This document shows, piece by piece, positions 12,455 to 24,503 of a stretch of DNA of 64,000 bases. The stretch covers positions 1,966,939-2,030,938 of the forward strand of contig OZ022594.1 of the NCBI GenBank assembly GCA_963669155.1. The letters are read 5' to 3'. Numbering within the stretch: the stretch's first letter is position 1; each line of letters opens with the position of its first letter. The notes beneath the pieces are model-generated. The model saw nothing but the letters and a program-made list of their open reading frames with translations. It searched no databases and was not told the origin of the DNA. The DNA comes from Arbacia lixula (taxonomy: Eukaryota; Echinodermata; Echinoidea; Arbacioida; Arbaciidae). Made by a program: the position numbers and the translations under genes.

Positions 12455-12862
12455 CATAACAGCTAGCAAGCTGACGTCAGGCCGATATCGGCAGTCGTCG
12501 GCGAGATCGCGGCCGGCAAACTGACGTCGCGCCAACATCGGGCCAAAGTGGGAAATATGTTGGGAGCGATTGCAATCAAATAAGTTGGTATTTGGTCGTG
12601 CCGACATCGCGCCAATGTCGTATTTTGGGACACTTGAACATGGTGGGAAGGGGTTAAAAATGTAATGTCGGGCAGACATTGTTATTCCGACTTCATTAAT
12701 TTCGAATTATCAAAGCTCACGCCGTGCCGACATCGCGTCAATGTCTTAACTGTTGATAATGAAATGTATCTTAACACGATTGGAAATGGATCTCAGGCTT
12801 ATTTCATTTTTAATTACTTAATAACGATATTTCAAAGCTTACTTCGTGCCGACATTGCACCA
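12455..12862 (+). repeat. Degenerate GCCGACATCG motif cluster
   Basis: The word cgtgccgacatcgcgycaat occurs at about 12597 and 12724, with a weaker copy at 12845 and related forms (ctgacgtcgcgccaacatc, gccgatatcggcagtcgtcg) at 12470-12545. Spacing is irregular (about 120 bp between the best copies). The stretch is unusually CpG-rich for its surroundings. No coding frame is supported. Confidence 0.55.
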
Positions 12863-12869
12863 AAAGGAT

Positions 12870-13665
12870 AATTTTACATGGAAACAATGTGGAGGTGGAC
12901 GACTGGGCGTACGTGTTCTTCTCAGGTTCGGCAGGTGCACCCCACTCTTGTCCATGTCAAATCACACGTTGTCATGGTTGTGATGTTATTCGTCATTGAT
13001 CACATTAAAATAAATTGGCAAAGCTGTTTGGAAACGAGTTTAAAAAGTGTTGCAGATAAAAAAAATAAACACCAAAGCTTCTCTTACTGGGCTACAGATC
13101 GAAACAAATTATTAAGTTCCCACCGTGGGTGCTTTAGGGACAAGTGATTCTAGACAAGGTCCGTTACCTAGGTCATATCATGCTGATATAGTCGTGATAC
13201 CGTATTACGAAAACTTCTGCCTGGAATTACCTTTTCTTCTACAAAAACATGATTTAGCCAAAAAAATATATTTTGTCTGTTTGTTTTCTATTGAGATTTT
13301 TCATTTCTCATCTTTTAGAGCATATATCATTTTGTGATATTTCTCAAAATTTGATCTATCAAGTAATAATACAAAAAAGGTAAGTCATTCTAACTCTTGT
13401 TGTGAAGGGTCGACATCATTTGCAGTAACCGTCAGCTGCACGGGTACTTCGGTGCGGTCTCCCCGTGAGTTCTGGGAGAAAAGTAATCAGAGATTGCCTC
13501 TGAAAAAAGAAATTCATGCAACCATATCGACAAAATACCCCATTTCGCATCTTTCAGAGCTTAAATCTTTGTGTGATATTTATTTAAGTTTCGTCCATGT
13601 AGTAATAACAAAGAAAATGCAGGTCATTCTAAAATACTGAAGTTGGGCTGACATCAACAATAGTC
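12870..13665. repeat. Diverged tandem duplication, otherwise empty
   Basis: Two diverged copies of a segment of about 250-300 bp lie end to end at roughly 13120-13420 and 13440-13665. They share catctttcagagc(tt/at)a, gtgatattt and aggtcattctaa in the same order. Nothing coding is visible here or in the AT-rich DNA up to 14390. Confidence 0.5.
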
Positions 13666-14392
13666 CTAACCATGCGGATGCTTTCAAGACTTGTCATGCA
13701 AAAGTATTTCAGGGATGTTTACAGTTGAGTATATACCATTATCATAATTGCTTTATTGACTCCTTTTTAAAATCAATTATTTCAACGATGGGGAGTGAGT
13801 TGTGTGGAATTAAAAATAAAGTGTGAGACAACTATTTTGTGTATCCAGCAAAGAGTATGAGGCCGTCAGCAAAATGTTTACTTTTGCTTATGGGCTTAAA
13901 GGTCACCAGACATTCCACAGAATCTATTTTTAATCATAAATGTTAAATAGCAAAGATTCACGATTGAAAACATTTGGTTAATTATGGTGATGTTATTACG
14001 CTATTAAAAATGTTTATTGATTTTTACATTAACGCCCTCTATCATCTCTTGTTTTCAACTTTGTATCACACTAACATTTTATTTTAAATTTCTTAAGAAC
14101 AAAACTCGTTTATTTCCATCGAAGGTTATCACATATGTAATATGTTTATATATGAATCAATCAGTTATAAAATCATTGATTGCATATGAATATATTTGTT
14201 GTAAATAGTATACCCACCCCAATCAATATGAACCTAAATTAATAATACATACATACGGTTGTACATCTTAATGTGTATACATGTCACGATGATCTATCGA
14301 AGCTAAACATATATTGTAAATCAAAATGATTGTTTGCGGCAATATGATGTCCATAAGTTCACATTTGAATTCAGTACGTTTCAAGAGTTTCG
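13666..14392. other. AT-rich non-coding stretch
   Basis: No gene or repeat could be supported. Confidence 0.35.
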
Positions 14393-14425
14393 AGGAGGAG
14401 GAGGAGGAGGAGGAGGAGGAGGAAG
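14393..14425 (+). repeat. (GAG)n microsatellite
   Basis: About ten GAG triplets in a row, followed by a purine-rich tail. Confidence 0.9.
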
Positions 14426-14559
14426 AAGGGAAAAGGGGGAGGGGGGCATAATTGATATTTTTTTTTAATTTATATGACAATATCATTATGATGCGGTGAG
14501 TATGTAGTTGGAGTGAAGATTGCAATCTCATTTTCCTTCTCGAATTTTTAATAGGGCTT

Positions 14560-14890
14560 GCGATTTGTCAAACACAGGTCAACCTTCAGAACCATAGACC
14601 TATCATGGGTGGACTGTGCTCGGATAGACTTTCTTTGATCTATGATGACCGCCGCCTCATAAAAATTCAAGACATTGAGATGTTTTAAACAGTTAGCTGT
14701 ATTTCTAATTAGGTAGTGCCTTCCTCTGAATAACAAAAGAAAATCTGTTTTGAAAAATCTGTCAACCGCTCAGCCTTCGCTGGGAGCTCGTAGCTGATCT
14801 TTTTACACACACTGTGAATTAGTTTTGGGGTGAGCGAAGGGAAATTTTTGAAAAATTGGAGAAAGAATTTGGTCCGTAACTTTTCGGACA
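14560..14890 (-). repeat. Dispersed repeat, copy 1 of 2
   Basis: It is clearly homologous to 26540-26830: both read tggactgtgctcgga or tggactgtactcgca, then ttcaagacat, then aatgccttcctctgaat, then acaaaagaaaatctg and cagcctttgc. In the minus frame both give an ELPAKAER or GLPAKAER phrase followed by FSKQIFFC or FSNQIFFC, so the ancestor may have been coding. The family is not recognised. Confidence 0.55.
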
Positions 14891-15091
14891 CCTCCGGACT
14901 AAATGCGTTAAATATTTTATTGTGCTATCAGTGAACGCTACTGGTGTAGGAATGAATTATTCTTCGTGCTCACTACAGTTCTAACACCTTCCTGTTCAGA
15001 ACTGAAAAAACTGTTTTTACTTCAACTCGAATTACATGGCAACCTGCAACACAAATGGTAGGTTGCCTGTCACAAAATATTTCATATCAAT

Positions 15092-15172
15092 GAACTTATG
15101 AGAGTGGTTAAGTAGTGAAAATCCTGTACCCTTAATTTTGCGAAGAGACCAATGGTTCGATCCCCACCCTGT
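15092..15172 (+). ncRNA. tRNA-like block, probable SINE head
   Basis: A box A-like word (gagagtggttaagtag, about 15100) is followed about 50 bp later by a perfect box B (ggttcgatccc, 15154-15164). The stems do not close as a functional tRNA. A tRNA-derived SINE fragment is the most likely reading. It lies just upstream of the triplicated repeat. Confidence 0.45.
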
Positions 15173-15229
15173 TTCCATCTCTCTCCACTGTTTCACGAGT
15201 CTCACAACATACACCTGCAGGGAACCCGC

Positions 15230-17650
15230 TACCGCATGTGACAAACGGCGAACGGAACGTACGAAAGCTTATGAATGGGCCGTGCTTTGACATGTTTCAG
15301 CTTTAGAATCGGAACATCTGAAGGTCACTAAAATACAAGATTGGGAATTTTTTATGCAAAAATAAAAAATGTTTGCTAGAATTATGAGTAATGACTGGAA
15401 GCTACAGATGTATTCAACATTTGATGCTTAAATAAAGTTGACCTTGCACATCACTTGACTTTGGGCATAACATAAACATCCTTATAAATCATGTTTATCT
15501 TCAACAAGTCAAAATGAAAGGCACTTCTTTTAGGTTTCTCACTAATACCAATAGTGCAGGCGAAGGTCAAATCTTCTAGACAATCAAATCTTCTAGACGG
15601 CGAAAATATACAGCGTCCAGCCGCATGATGTACGAACAAAATTGTACAAAATCGTTTTGCACGCAATCGGCTAAATTATAAGACCGCCACCGCATGTGAC
15701 AAACGGCTAACGGTGTCACCGCGTCAGATGAACAGGGCTTGCTGGGTGTGGTATTGATTTGATGCATTCTTTTCAGATTATGAACAATAAACAGAATTTT
15801 TATATCAGCTTTAGCAACGAAACGCACAATGAGTTCATTCAAATGTGAAGGTCACTAAAATTCAAGAGTAGGATTTTTATGCAAAAATCCAAAAAGTTTG
15901 CAAGAATTATAAGTTGTGACAGGAAGCTACAGATGTACACATTGAACATTTGATGCTATAGAAAGGTTGACTTTGCACTTCAAGTTGACTTTGGGCATAA
16001 CATAAACATCCATATAAATCATGTATATCTTCACTAAGCCAAACATGCCGAAATAAAAGGTACTTATTTTAGTTTTCTCACTAATATCAATAGTGTCACC
16101 CGCAGCATACACTTCGTCAACATGTGCTTTAGTCATGCAGAATATCGTCTTCAGAATTTTCACTTTCAATGTCATCTAAATGTTATTTAATTTGATTTTA
16201 GCAGTGGACATCAGCCCCACACTGGCAAAATTCAGTACAGGCTGACGTGACTCACAAAAAGTGCAGGCGAAGGTCAAATCTTCTAGAAAAGATCGAGAGA
16301 CGGCGAAAATATACACCGTGGGAGCATGATGTACGAACGTCGCTTTGCACACAATCGGCTTAAACCAGGGATGTGTTATGGAAGGAGTAGAAACTCGAGC
16401 ATAATACATTCAAACATCTGTAGCGTGCTCATGAATGTCAATGACAATGCTTTGATGTTCCATGTGCCTAGCCGACATTTAGCTGATGTCAACTTGAAAA
16501 GAAATTTCTTTAATTTCCCATTAGTCTGTAGACATTTTGTTTTTGACAAATTCGTTTGCAAACTATAAGGAACTTAACGGCAGATAATGTCAGATCCTAA
16601 TACTCTGCTTTTGTTTCGAAAAGTATTGAGGAATCATTAAAAATTGGACATATAAGCTATTTGTATTACTTACAAAATTGACCAATTTCTTCACTTTTGG
16701 ACATCTTGTGCATTTGGGGGATTCAACCACTCTCAAAATGATATATTAAGCTGTGTATTATCATTAACGGCGTTTGTGTGTGTTTGCGTGAAGCAGATAA
16801 TATTTTACTTGAAAAACTTGTTTATTTGTGTTTGCTGATACCTGTTGTGCTCATGGAAGTATTAATGTCATTAACAGAACGGGACAAGCGAAATGAGACT
16901 GTAAATTTCTTTTGTTCTCTCTGAGAAGCCGTTGCCACACAATCATGTTCATAATTGTTCAAACACCTGAACAGCACCTGTTGAGAACACCATAACTTTT
17001 CAGCGGCTTGGCACATGTGTTCAAAGAAAGAAAGTTGCTTCCTATCCTTCCATAACACATCCCTGCCACCGCATGTGACAAACGGCGAACGGAACGCACG
17101 AACGCCTGTGAATGGGGCCGTGCTTTTACCCAGAGCTTGCTGGGTTTCGTGTTGATTTTAAGCACTCTTTTCAGATTATGAACAATAAACATATTTCAGC
17201 TTTAGCAACGGAACGTACAATGAGTTAATTCAAAGGGGAAGGTCAGGAAAATTGAGATTTGTTTTTGCAAAAATCCAAAATGTTTACCAGAATTATGAGT
17301 TATATGACAGTCCAAGCTGCAGATATAGGCCTACACATTGGACATTTGATGCTTAAATAAAGTTGACATTGCACTTCACTTGACTTTGGGAATAACATAA
17401 ACATCCATATAAATCATGTTTATCTTCAACAAGTCAAAATAAAAGGTATTTCTTTTAGGTTTCTCACTAATACCAATAGTGTCACCCGCAGCATACACTT
17501 CGTCAACATGTGCTTTAGTCATGCAGAATATCGTCTTCAGAATTTTCACTTTCAATGTCATCTAAATGTTATTTAATTTGATTTTGGCAGTGGGCATCAG
17601 CCCCACATTGACAAAATTCAGTACAGGCTAACGTGACTCACAAAAAGTGC
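15230..17650 (+). repeat. Triplicated repeat block
   Basis: Three copies of a composite unit begin with ccgcatgtgacaaacgg (15232, 15679, 17068). They continue through aacataaacatccatataaa, caataccaatagtgtcacc-type sequence, and, in copies two and three, the near-identical tacacttcgtcaacatgtgc and catgcagaatatcgtcttc blocks. The second and third copies also share the stretch ending in gtgactcacaaaaagtgcag. Several minus frames of 60-90 codons recur across copies, but none shows a known domain. Confidence 0.7.
16505..16925 (+). repeat. Dispersed repeat, inverted mate at 60575-60985
   Basis: This stretch is the reverse complement of 60575-60985 over about 420 bp at high identity. Landmarks include the pairs tcttttgttctctctgagaa / ctcagagagaacaaaagaa and gaaaagtattgaggaatcat / atgattcctcaatacttttc. 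It interrupts the triplicated block. Confidence 0.85.
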
Positions 17651-17936
17651 AGAAATGTATAACCAAGCTAGGTTGGGAGACGGCGAAGCGTGCAGGCGCA
17701 TGATGTACGAACAATAAGGTGTGCACAATCGCTTTGCACACAATCGGGATACCAACCTGCGCATTTTCTACGTCGACTACCTTTGCGATATGCTGCTGAA
17801 AAGAAATGGCAGCCATTTTTCAAAATGACCTCTGTATAGAAATGTAGTATTGACCAATATGTAAGATAACATGAATTGAACATTTCTCAATATCAAGATG
17901 GACAACTTTTCATGGTAATTTCCGAGAATGTATTCA

Positions 17937-18454
17937 TTAAAGGTGAAATAAAATCAAATAAATAATAGTTTATTTTATAATTGAACGTGTTATTAAAGCA
18001 ATTTATGCAGCTAACATGCCATGAAAGTGTTCAGTTATGTCTTTAATGAAAGTCAAATTTCACTAAATTGACTCTCTTCCTGACCTACGAAATCGCCTCA
18101 GGAAAAGTGGCGTTGTGTGTACATCACAGCCGGGATATGCTCCACACTGACCAATGTGTATCACACCTGTTCATCCACTCGCAACTGCCATCACAGTTTC
18201 ATTAACAATGCCTGATGCTTCTGGCGGAAAAGAAGCTGCGGATTGGCATGTGTGATGCACAATAACGCCTCCCGTTTCTTACGTCAGACCTAAAGGCCGT
18301 TTCGGATGACAGTAGGTCAAATTTGTCCCCGAGAATACGGTGATTGTTTTCACCCTAATTTCACTTTTTGGAAAGTGATATATTGTTTGAATGTCAACCG
18401 AGCTTATTGTATGGCTTATAAGCTTTCTGGATTTTCTATGAATATCACCTTTAA
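17937..18454. mobile_element. Non-autonomous TIR element, copy A
   Basis: Ends are inverted: TTAAAGGTGA at the left and tatgaatatcacctttaa at the right, with TTAA at both margins. The interior matches copy B (35001-35550) over nearly its whole length (for example ttgactctcttcctgaccta and gaagctgcggattggcatg). There is no transposase frame. TTAA margins suggest a piggyBac-like target, but in copy B the left margin is altered. Confidence 0.75.
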
Positions 18455-18574
18455 CAAAGTGAAACTTGTCAGAAAACTGTCCAAGCCTCTGTCCTACAGG
18501 ACGTGAAAAAAACATTGACAGCGGTTATCTCATGCGCTCAGTGTAGTCGATACGTTTGGCGTAGGCTCATATGT

Positions 18575-19065
18575 AACTCGCTGTTATATACTCGCGATCT
18601 TATGAAACTCGCTATCACTCGCCGTACTCGTTCTAACCTCGTTCAAAACTCTTGGACAAGATCCTGCTAACTCGCGATGCAATTACGAAGTTCGTTCTCA
18701 ATTATGCAAAAGTCGTGCCATACACGTGTTAACTCGTGAAATACTCGTGTTAACTCGTGCCATACTCTAGTCAACTGATGGCAACTCGGCGCAACTCGAG
18801 GTGACTCAAGGCAGATTGAACGCTGCGAGTTACGAGTTTGGAAGAGTGCATCACAAGCTCACCACGTGCACAGCGACTGAACCACGAGTTGTCCCAAGCT
18901 GTCTCGAGTTTAGGGCGAGCTGCACCGAGTTGGTACAATTTTTTTAACATGTTCAAAAAAGGTTGGACCTCTCGCAACTTGCCGACGAGTTGTGGAATGT
19001 TTCCCCAAGGTACGCCGAGTTACACCGAGTTGAATCGAGTTGTGCCGAGTCACGATACGATCTCT
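18575..19065. repeat. ACTCG / CGAGT motif-dense block
   Basis: Roughly a dozen ACTCG words occur between 18575 and 18805, and about as many CGAGT words between 18828 and 19050. The orientation flips once near 18815-18830. Spacing is irregular and the DNA between words is not obviously palindromic. No gene is seen. Confidence 0.6.
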
Positions 19066-19358
19066 GCATGAGTGATTACGAGTGGTCGTAGCATGCAGGC
19101 TCGTGGGAAGGTCGTATGAGTCACTTTTGCAAGAAATTGCCATCTTTGTGTGAACGCGCTTTTCACATCTCAACACACCGCAACTCGGCTAAGTGGGAGA
19201 CATGCATTAGAAGGGTGTGTTTATGAACCAAGGTGTTGGAATATGACATTCGTTATGGCAACTCTGCCACATCAGTGGCCTAGTGTAAGGGCGCAACTAC
19301 CCATGTTTGTTGGCGATCGCCATGTTTAGGGTTATATCGACGACGAATCCATGCATTA

Positions 19359-19723
19359 AAGGGTATATACTGTACTGGGAAGACAAAAAGCCTTCAAATG
19401 GTGATCATGAGTAATCTTCCTGCAAATGGTCTAAAATTCATGTATTGATGTCCATTTTAGAAACTTGCTGAAAGATATTTGCCCTCAAATGATCCACATG
19501 TTGAGTAGTGATTAAATCACAAATCCTGAAATTGTTCGGCCCGAACAATTTGAGGATTTGTAATTTAATCACTAATAACTGAAAATGTGGATCATTTGAG
19601 GGCGAATATCTGTCAGCAAGTTTCTAAAATGGACAATACATGAATTTAAGACCATTGGCAAGAAGATTGTTCATGATCACCTTTCGAAGGCTTTTTTGTC
19701 TTCCCAGTACAGTATATACCCTT
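19359..19723. mobile_element. Palindromic MITE, copy 2
   Basis: Same family as 3856-4231. Left end AAGGGTATATACTGTACTGG, right end its complement, flanked by TA (19357-19358 and 19724-19725). The centre of symmetry is attgttcggcccgaacaat at about 19540. The halves are better matched than in copy 1, suggesting it is younger. Confidence 0.88.
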
Positions 19724-19904
19724 TAATCTTCGACGCGAAATGCAGAGGATTTCATAATATCCTGTTGGGTTTGGGGTTGATGTTGACAAGTATTCGTTTG
19801 ACAGATTTCTTTCACAAACATATTTAGCGTATTCGGTGTGGGCCTGTACCAGATCCATTGCTTTTATTGCGAGCATAATTGCAATTGCCAAACTGACAGG
19901 GCTA

Positions 19905-20352
19905 CGCCATTGAAGTTCTATTTGCATGATTAGCATGATTAGACTTCACGAATTTGTGATAATGTGTCCGTCGTGCCATTTTGTCTGCGCTGAAAAATTC
20001 TCGTTTCTTGTCTATTTCCCGAATCTTTTTACTGGATATAGGGCGTGATTTATCAAGCAAATGAACTCAAGTGATGGCTTATTCACATGCATTAAATTGT
20101 TTGCTAAACTATTATGTTGAATAGTGCTTCCATATAAATCGTCTTTGTTACTTTTGTCATGGTACAGACAGAGTGGAGTCTGTCAAGGTTTATTTAGACA
20201 ACTGAATGATAAATCGATGTAAGGTCATTTTAAAAACAGATTTTGCCGTAGGAACTGCATATTGTACTAAAGTATACTTCTTTAAATGCAAGCTAGTTAT
20301 CTAACTCTGGTCCTGTATCAAGTTATAGATCAAGTAGCTCCTCGTGTTTTCA

Positions 20353-20394
<42 letters not shown>

Positions 20395-20915
20395 CTCTCT
20401 CTATCTATCTATCTATCTCTCTCTCTACGTTCTCAAAGGGTACGTGCGCATTAACTTCCGTGAGAGAAATAAACGCACTATCATTGCTTGTCATGATTGT
20501 ACAAGCGTGGAGGGTGGTATAGCTCTCTCATGGGGAATATTTCTTCAGTTACAAAAGTCACACCCCATCAGTTATCACATATTTGCACCGCAGACAGTTA
20601 ATAACTTGTGGGAGGCTAGTCCAGTTGTTGGAAAGTAGCATTTATTAAGGTACAGGTCTACGCCAGTGAAGCTCTATTTGCATGATTAGGCATCTGAATT
20701 TGCGATATTGTGTCCGTCATGCCATCTGCACTGTATTAGCATAAGCATTCATTTGTTTGCTCGTCTATTATGTGAAATATCCTATAAATTGTCTTTGCCA
20801 TGTTTACATATACAGGGTGGTGCATGTCAAGGTTTATTTAGGGAACGTAAATAAATCTGTGTCAGATCCTTTTGAAAACAAATTTAGCAGCAGGAATTTC
20901 ATACTGTACTGATTA
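19905..20915 (+). repeat. Diverged direct repeat pair
   Basis: Segments 19905-20275 and 20655-20915 share ctacgccattgaagttctat, ttgcatgattag, tgtgtccgtcgtgccat and gtcaaggtttatttag in the same order with moderate divergence. A (TC)n microsatellite lies between them at 20358-20425. Confidence 0.6.
20358..20425 (+). repeat. (TC)n and (ATCT)n microsatellite
   Basis: A long TC run is followed by ctat repeats. Confidence 0.95.
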
Positions 20916-21837
20916 TATTTCGGGGAAAAGTTTCTCGTACATTCTTCTTTACGAGTGCTGCGAATCTATCTAAGTATGATAATGTGTATGACGGCTCAAT
21001 TTCTTTTACAACATAATGGATTCTTGAACCATAATGTATTCATATTATGCAATAAAGAACAGAGGATCGCTACCCTTTATTCATTGCAAGACAACGTCCA
21101 CTCGTGTTAATAGACGCATACACAAACAAACAAATAGAATTTTGACTAAAATGTTCATCTTAAAAAAATGAGGAAATGTTTCAACGAAGCACAACGAAAC
21201 ACATTCATGGTCGCTTTCAGACCTTTCTGTGGTCATGGAAACGTAACTCGAGATACTCCGCTGATCGTGGTTTGTGAAGTCATTGCTTTGATAGATTACA
21301 ACATATTCCTTAATTTGAAATATGATGGGATATTATTTCATCTTTTATAAAAAGGAACATAAAATCCATGATCACCAGCGCATTATGAGTCATGCTTCAG
21401 TGATTACAGAAAGATCTGAAAATGGCCATTATTGTACTTACTGGACAATATCTCTTCGTTCTTGAATGATCGAGAATATCAAAGACTATTGATCTGGTAT
21501 GTGTTCACCACTTGCATGATTTGGTAATAGTCTGCAGTTGTCATGTTAGTCTTTTTGCCAGAATGTCTAAAATTATGCAATGGGGATTGAATCATCCTGG
21601 CAACTGTATATACGAGAGTGAGTGAACTATAAGATATACGATAGGAGTAGCATAAAAACATTTTGATTGCGATCGGACAGCCGAGATCTTTGACCTTTGT
21701 CCTTTTAAGGTTAAGGCAAATCAGACAACAAAAAAGAAACTCAGGTTTCAATGGTGAAAATATTGTCTAATTTTCCACAAACATTTTTGCTCTGCTTCTT
21801 TTCTATTTTCTTCCCATATGTCCCCCTCCCCCCCCCC
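20916..21837. other. Non-coding stretch, no gene seen
   Basis: Short frames only, with no recognised domain. Confidence 0.35.
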
Positions 21838-21848
21838 AAAAAAAAAAA

Positions 21849-21914
<66 letters not shown>
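21838..21914 (+). repeat. (AAT)n microsatellite
   Basis: About 22 AAT triplets follow a poly-C and poly-A run. Confidence 0.95.
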
Positions 21915-21916
<2 letters not shown>

Positions 21917-22243
21917 AAATAGTTTCATTTCATTCAATTTAATTTAAAAAACAGAATCAAACACTTTGGCATCGCAGAGTCTTCCTCCTTTGAATAACGG
22001 TTCAACAAAAACTCTATAGTTGATCTTAGTGATACTGTGCACATGCAGGGACATTTCTTGGTGTAAAATAAAATATATATGAAGGCACATCCAAGAAAAC
22101 CATAACTCATAACTCAGCTTGCATAGGGAAAAAAAGGTAAGCTGTGTATTAGATTTATTCAGGATAAATGTATGTGTTCATTTCCATTATACAGTATGCC
22201 AAGAAAAGTAACATTGCACTTGATACTAGACAAAATAAACACT

Positions 22244-23105
22244 GAATAATACATTACTTACGAACATACTATTCAACATAAACATCACATTTCTATTAGT
22301 TCTGGGTAATACTCCTTTATTCCCGCAATAATGAACAGAAAACTGAATAATACATAGCTTAGAAGTATACAAATTCAAGGTAAACACCAAATATCTACTA
22401 GTACTGGGTAATACTCCTTTATTCCCGCAATAATGAACAGAAAAACTGAATAATACATTGCTTAGAAGTATACAAATTTAGGATAAACTCCAAGTATCTA
22501 CTAGTACTGGGTAATACTCCTTTATTCCCGCAATAATGAACAGAAAAACTGAATAATACATTGCTTAGAAGTATACAAATTTAGGATAAACTCCAAATAT
22601 CTACTAGTACTGGGTAATACTCCTTTATTCCCGCAATAATGAACAGAAAAACTGAATAATACATTGCTTAGAAGTATACAAATTTAGGATAAACTCCAAA
22701 TATCTACTAGTACTGGGTAATACTCCTTTATTCCCGCAATAATGAACAGAAAAACTGAATAATACATAGCTTAGAAGTATACAAATTCAAGGTAAACACC
22801 AAATATCTACTAGTACTGGGTAATATTCCTTTATTCCCGCAATGATGAACAGAAAAAATGAATAATACATTGCTTAGAAGCATACAAATTTAAGATAAAC
22901 TCCAAATATCTACTTACATTACTTACAAACATACTATTCAACATAAACACCACATATATATTAGTACTGGGTTATATTCTTTTATTCCCGCAATAATGAA
23001 CAGAAAAACTGAATAATACATTGCTTACACACATACAAATTCGACATAAACACCACATACGGGTAATACAATGCACTCCTTTATGATCCCAACAATAATG
23101 AACAG
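22244..23105 (+). repeat. 103-bp tandem repeat, about 8 copies
   Basis: The unit contains tactgggtaatactccttta, ttcccgcaataatgaacag and gaataatacattgcttag. The interval between matching starts is exactly 103 bp in the middle of the array (22505, 22608, 22711). The first and last copies are diverged. No frame is conserved. Confidence 0.9.
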
Positions 23106-23170
23106 AACTAGAGACATTTGACTGCGTACAGTCGATTGGTATGCCTCCGCCCTCACGCACATACACTTAT

Positions 23171-23657
23171 AGGGATAGTTCACTCTGAAATTATTTTGTT
23201 TTCAATAAAAGGAGACACATGAAAGAAACATATGAGTGAAGGTTTGACGAAAATCGTTCAAAAGAAAAATTTAAAAAGTTATTTGATTTTAAAGTATTGA
23301 TTTTGTGACGTCACGTGCGAGGTGCTCTCCGTTATGTTGTGCAGAATTTTTTGGAAAATATTCTCAAAAGGATATTTTCCATTTTACCTGTGCGTTTGTT
23401 ATATCATTAGACACACGTTTCTACACACATATCGCTATGAGAAGAATGTATTTCTTCATCAAAGAACATAAAAAGGCAATTAATGGAAAAAAGGTTGTAC
23501 ACAACATAATAGGAGAGCACCTCGCATGTGACGTCAGAAAAAAAATTAACATCAAATAGCTTTCTTTTCCTTTGACCGATTTTCGTCAAACCTTCATGAT
23601 TCTTTCATGCGTCTCCTTTTATTGAAACCAAAATAACTTCAGGGTACACTGTCCCTT
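23171..23657. mobile_element. Palindromic CRE/E-box MITE
   Basis: Left end agggatagttcactctgaa and right end cagggtacactgtccct are imperfect complements, and the interior arms mirror each other (ttcaataaaaggagacacat against gcgtctccttttattgaa). Each arm has a TGACGTCA-type word beside a CACGTG or CATGTG word and gagagcacctcgc. The left arm reads TGACGTCACGTG at 23306-23317. Related copies lie at 33125-33500, 38765-38935 and 62021-62320. Confidence 0.8.
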
Positions 23658-23751
23658 ATTTGAGTAGACTGTTGATATCGGCACCGTCACGGTCTCACCT
23701 TGGGGTTCCCATATATCATTCTTGCGATACGGACACCGTGGCGATGGGACT

Positions 23752-23935
23752 TTACTCCCAGTACCCCATACAAAATCTCCTCACCCCCTCACACCCCATA
23801 TAACCCCCCCCCCCCCCCCACAGCATCCCCTTGATATCCCACCCCATACAAATCCCCTGCATCCCCTCACACGCCATAACACCCATCCCCTCCCATCCAA
23901 TACAAAATCTCCTCACCCCCTTATAAACCCTCACG
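23752..23935 (+). repeat. C-rich low-complexity tract
   Basis: Degenerate repeats of words such as ccccctcacaccccatac and a run of about 16 C. It lies downstream of the sulfatase gene's 3' end. Confidence 0.8.
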
Positions 23936-24009
23936 GATTTTTAAATGCAAATAATTTAAAAAGATATGTCTCATGCACTTTTCTTCAACTTTTTTTCCAA
24001 TAAATCCAT

Positions 24010-24015
24010 TTTATT
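24010..24015 (-). terminator. Candidate polyadenylation signal AATAAA
   Basis: The minus strand reads AATAAA about 136 bases past the stop codon of the arylsulfatase gene. Position and sequence fit a poly(A) signal, but AT-rich DNA gives many chance matches. Confidence 0.45.
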
Positions 24016-24150
24016 TCTTTGTTTTTCTTCAATTCAATTTATCACTATAAAAAAATTAACTGAAAGTCCACAAAAAATCCTCAATTCTTTAGAAAGGAGG
24101 AAGACTGAGAGGGTAAATCAAATTACATAATCACATCTTAATTATGTGGA

Positions 24151-24503
24151 TTAGTTTGCCCTATCGCTGCCGCTCTTTCCTGTTTTTGATTGCGGCCGAT
24201 CTACCCGCGGCGAAGCATGCTGCTCGTCTGTGGTCTCCGAGGCCTGGCCCGGGATGCAGCGACAACATGACGGGAAGGGAGAGCATCCGGGGTTACAGCA
24301 GGGCATGAGGTCGGCGTGAGAGGGCTTGTGGATCTCCGACTGCCCCCACACCATCTTGGAATCAAACTCCTCCCGCAGCTGGGTCGCCCTGGCAACCACT
24401 GCCTGCAGGGCGGGGTCAGCTGCGCGGGGGAGGTTGTAGTTCTCCGAGGGGTCCTCGAATAGGTCAAAGAGCAAGGGCGGGTCGTGCATCTCTGGGAGAC
24501 TCA
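24151..24503 (-). CDS. ARSA-like: Arylsulfatase exon 6 (C-terminus)
   Basis: 353 bp including the stop. The acceptor is cctcatgcag. It encodes [32 protein letters not shown] and the Cys-rich [18 protein letters not shown]. About 30 hydrophilic residues follow, a tail longer than in human arylsulfatase A. Confidence 0.95.
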
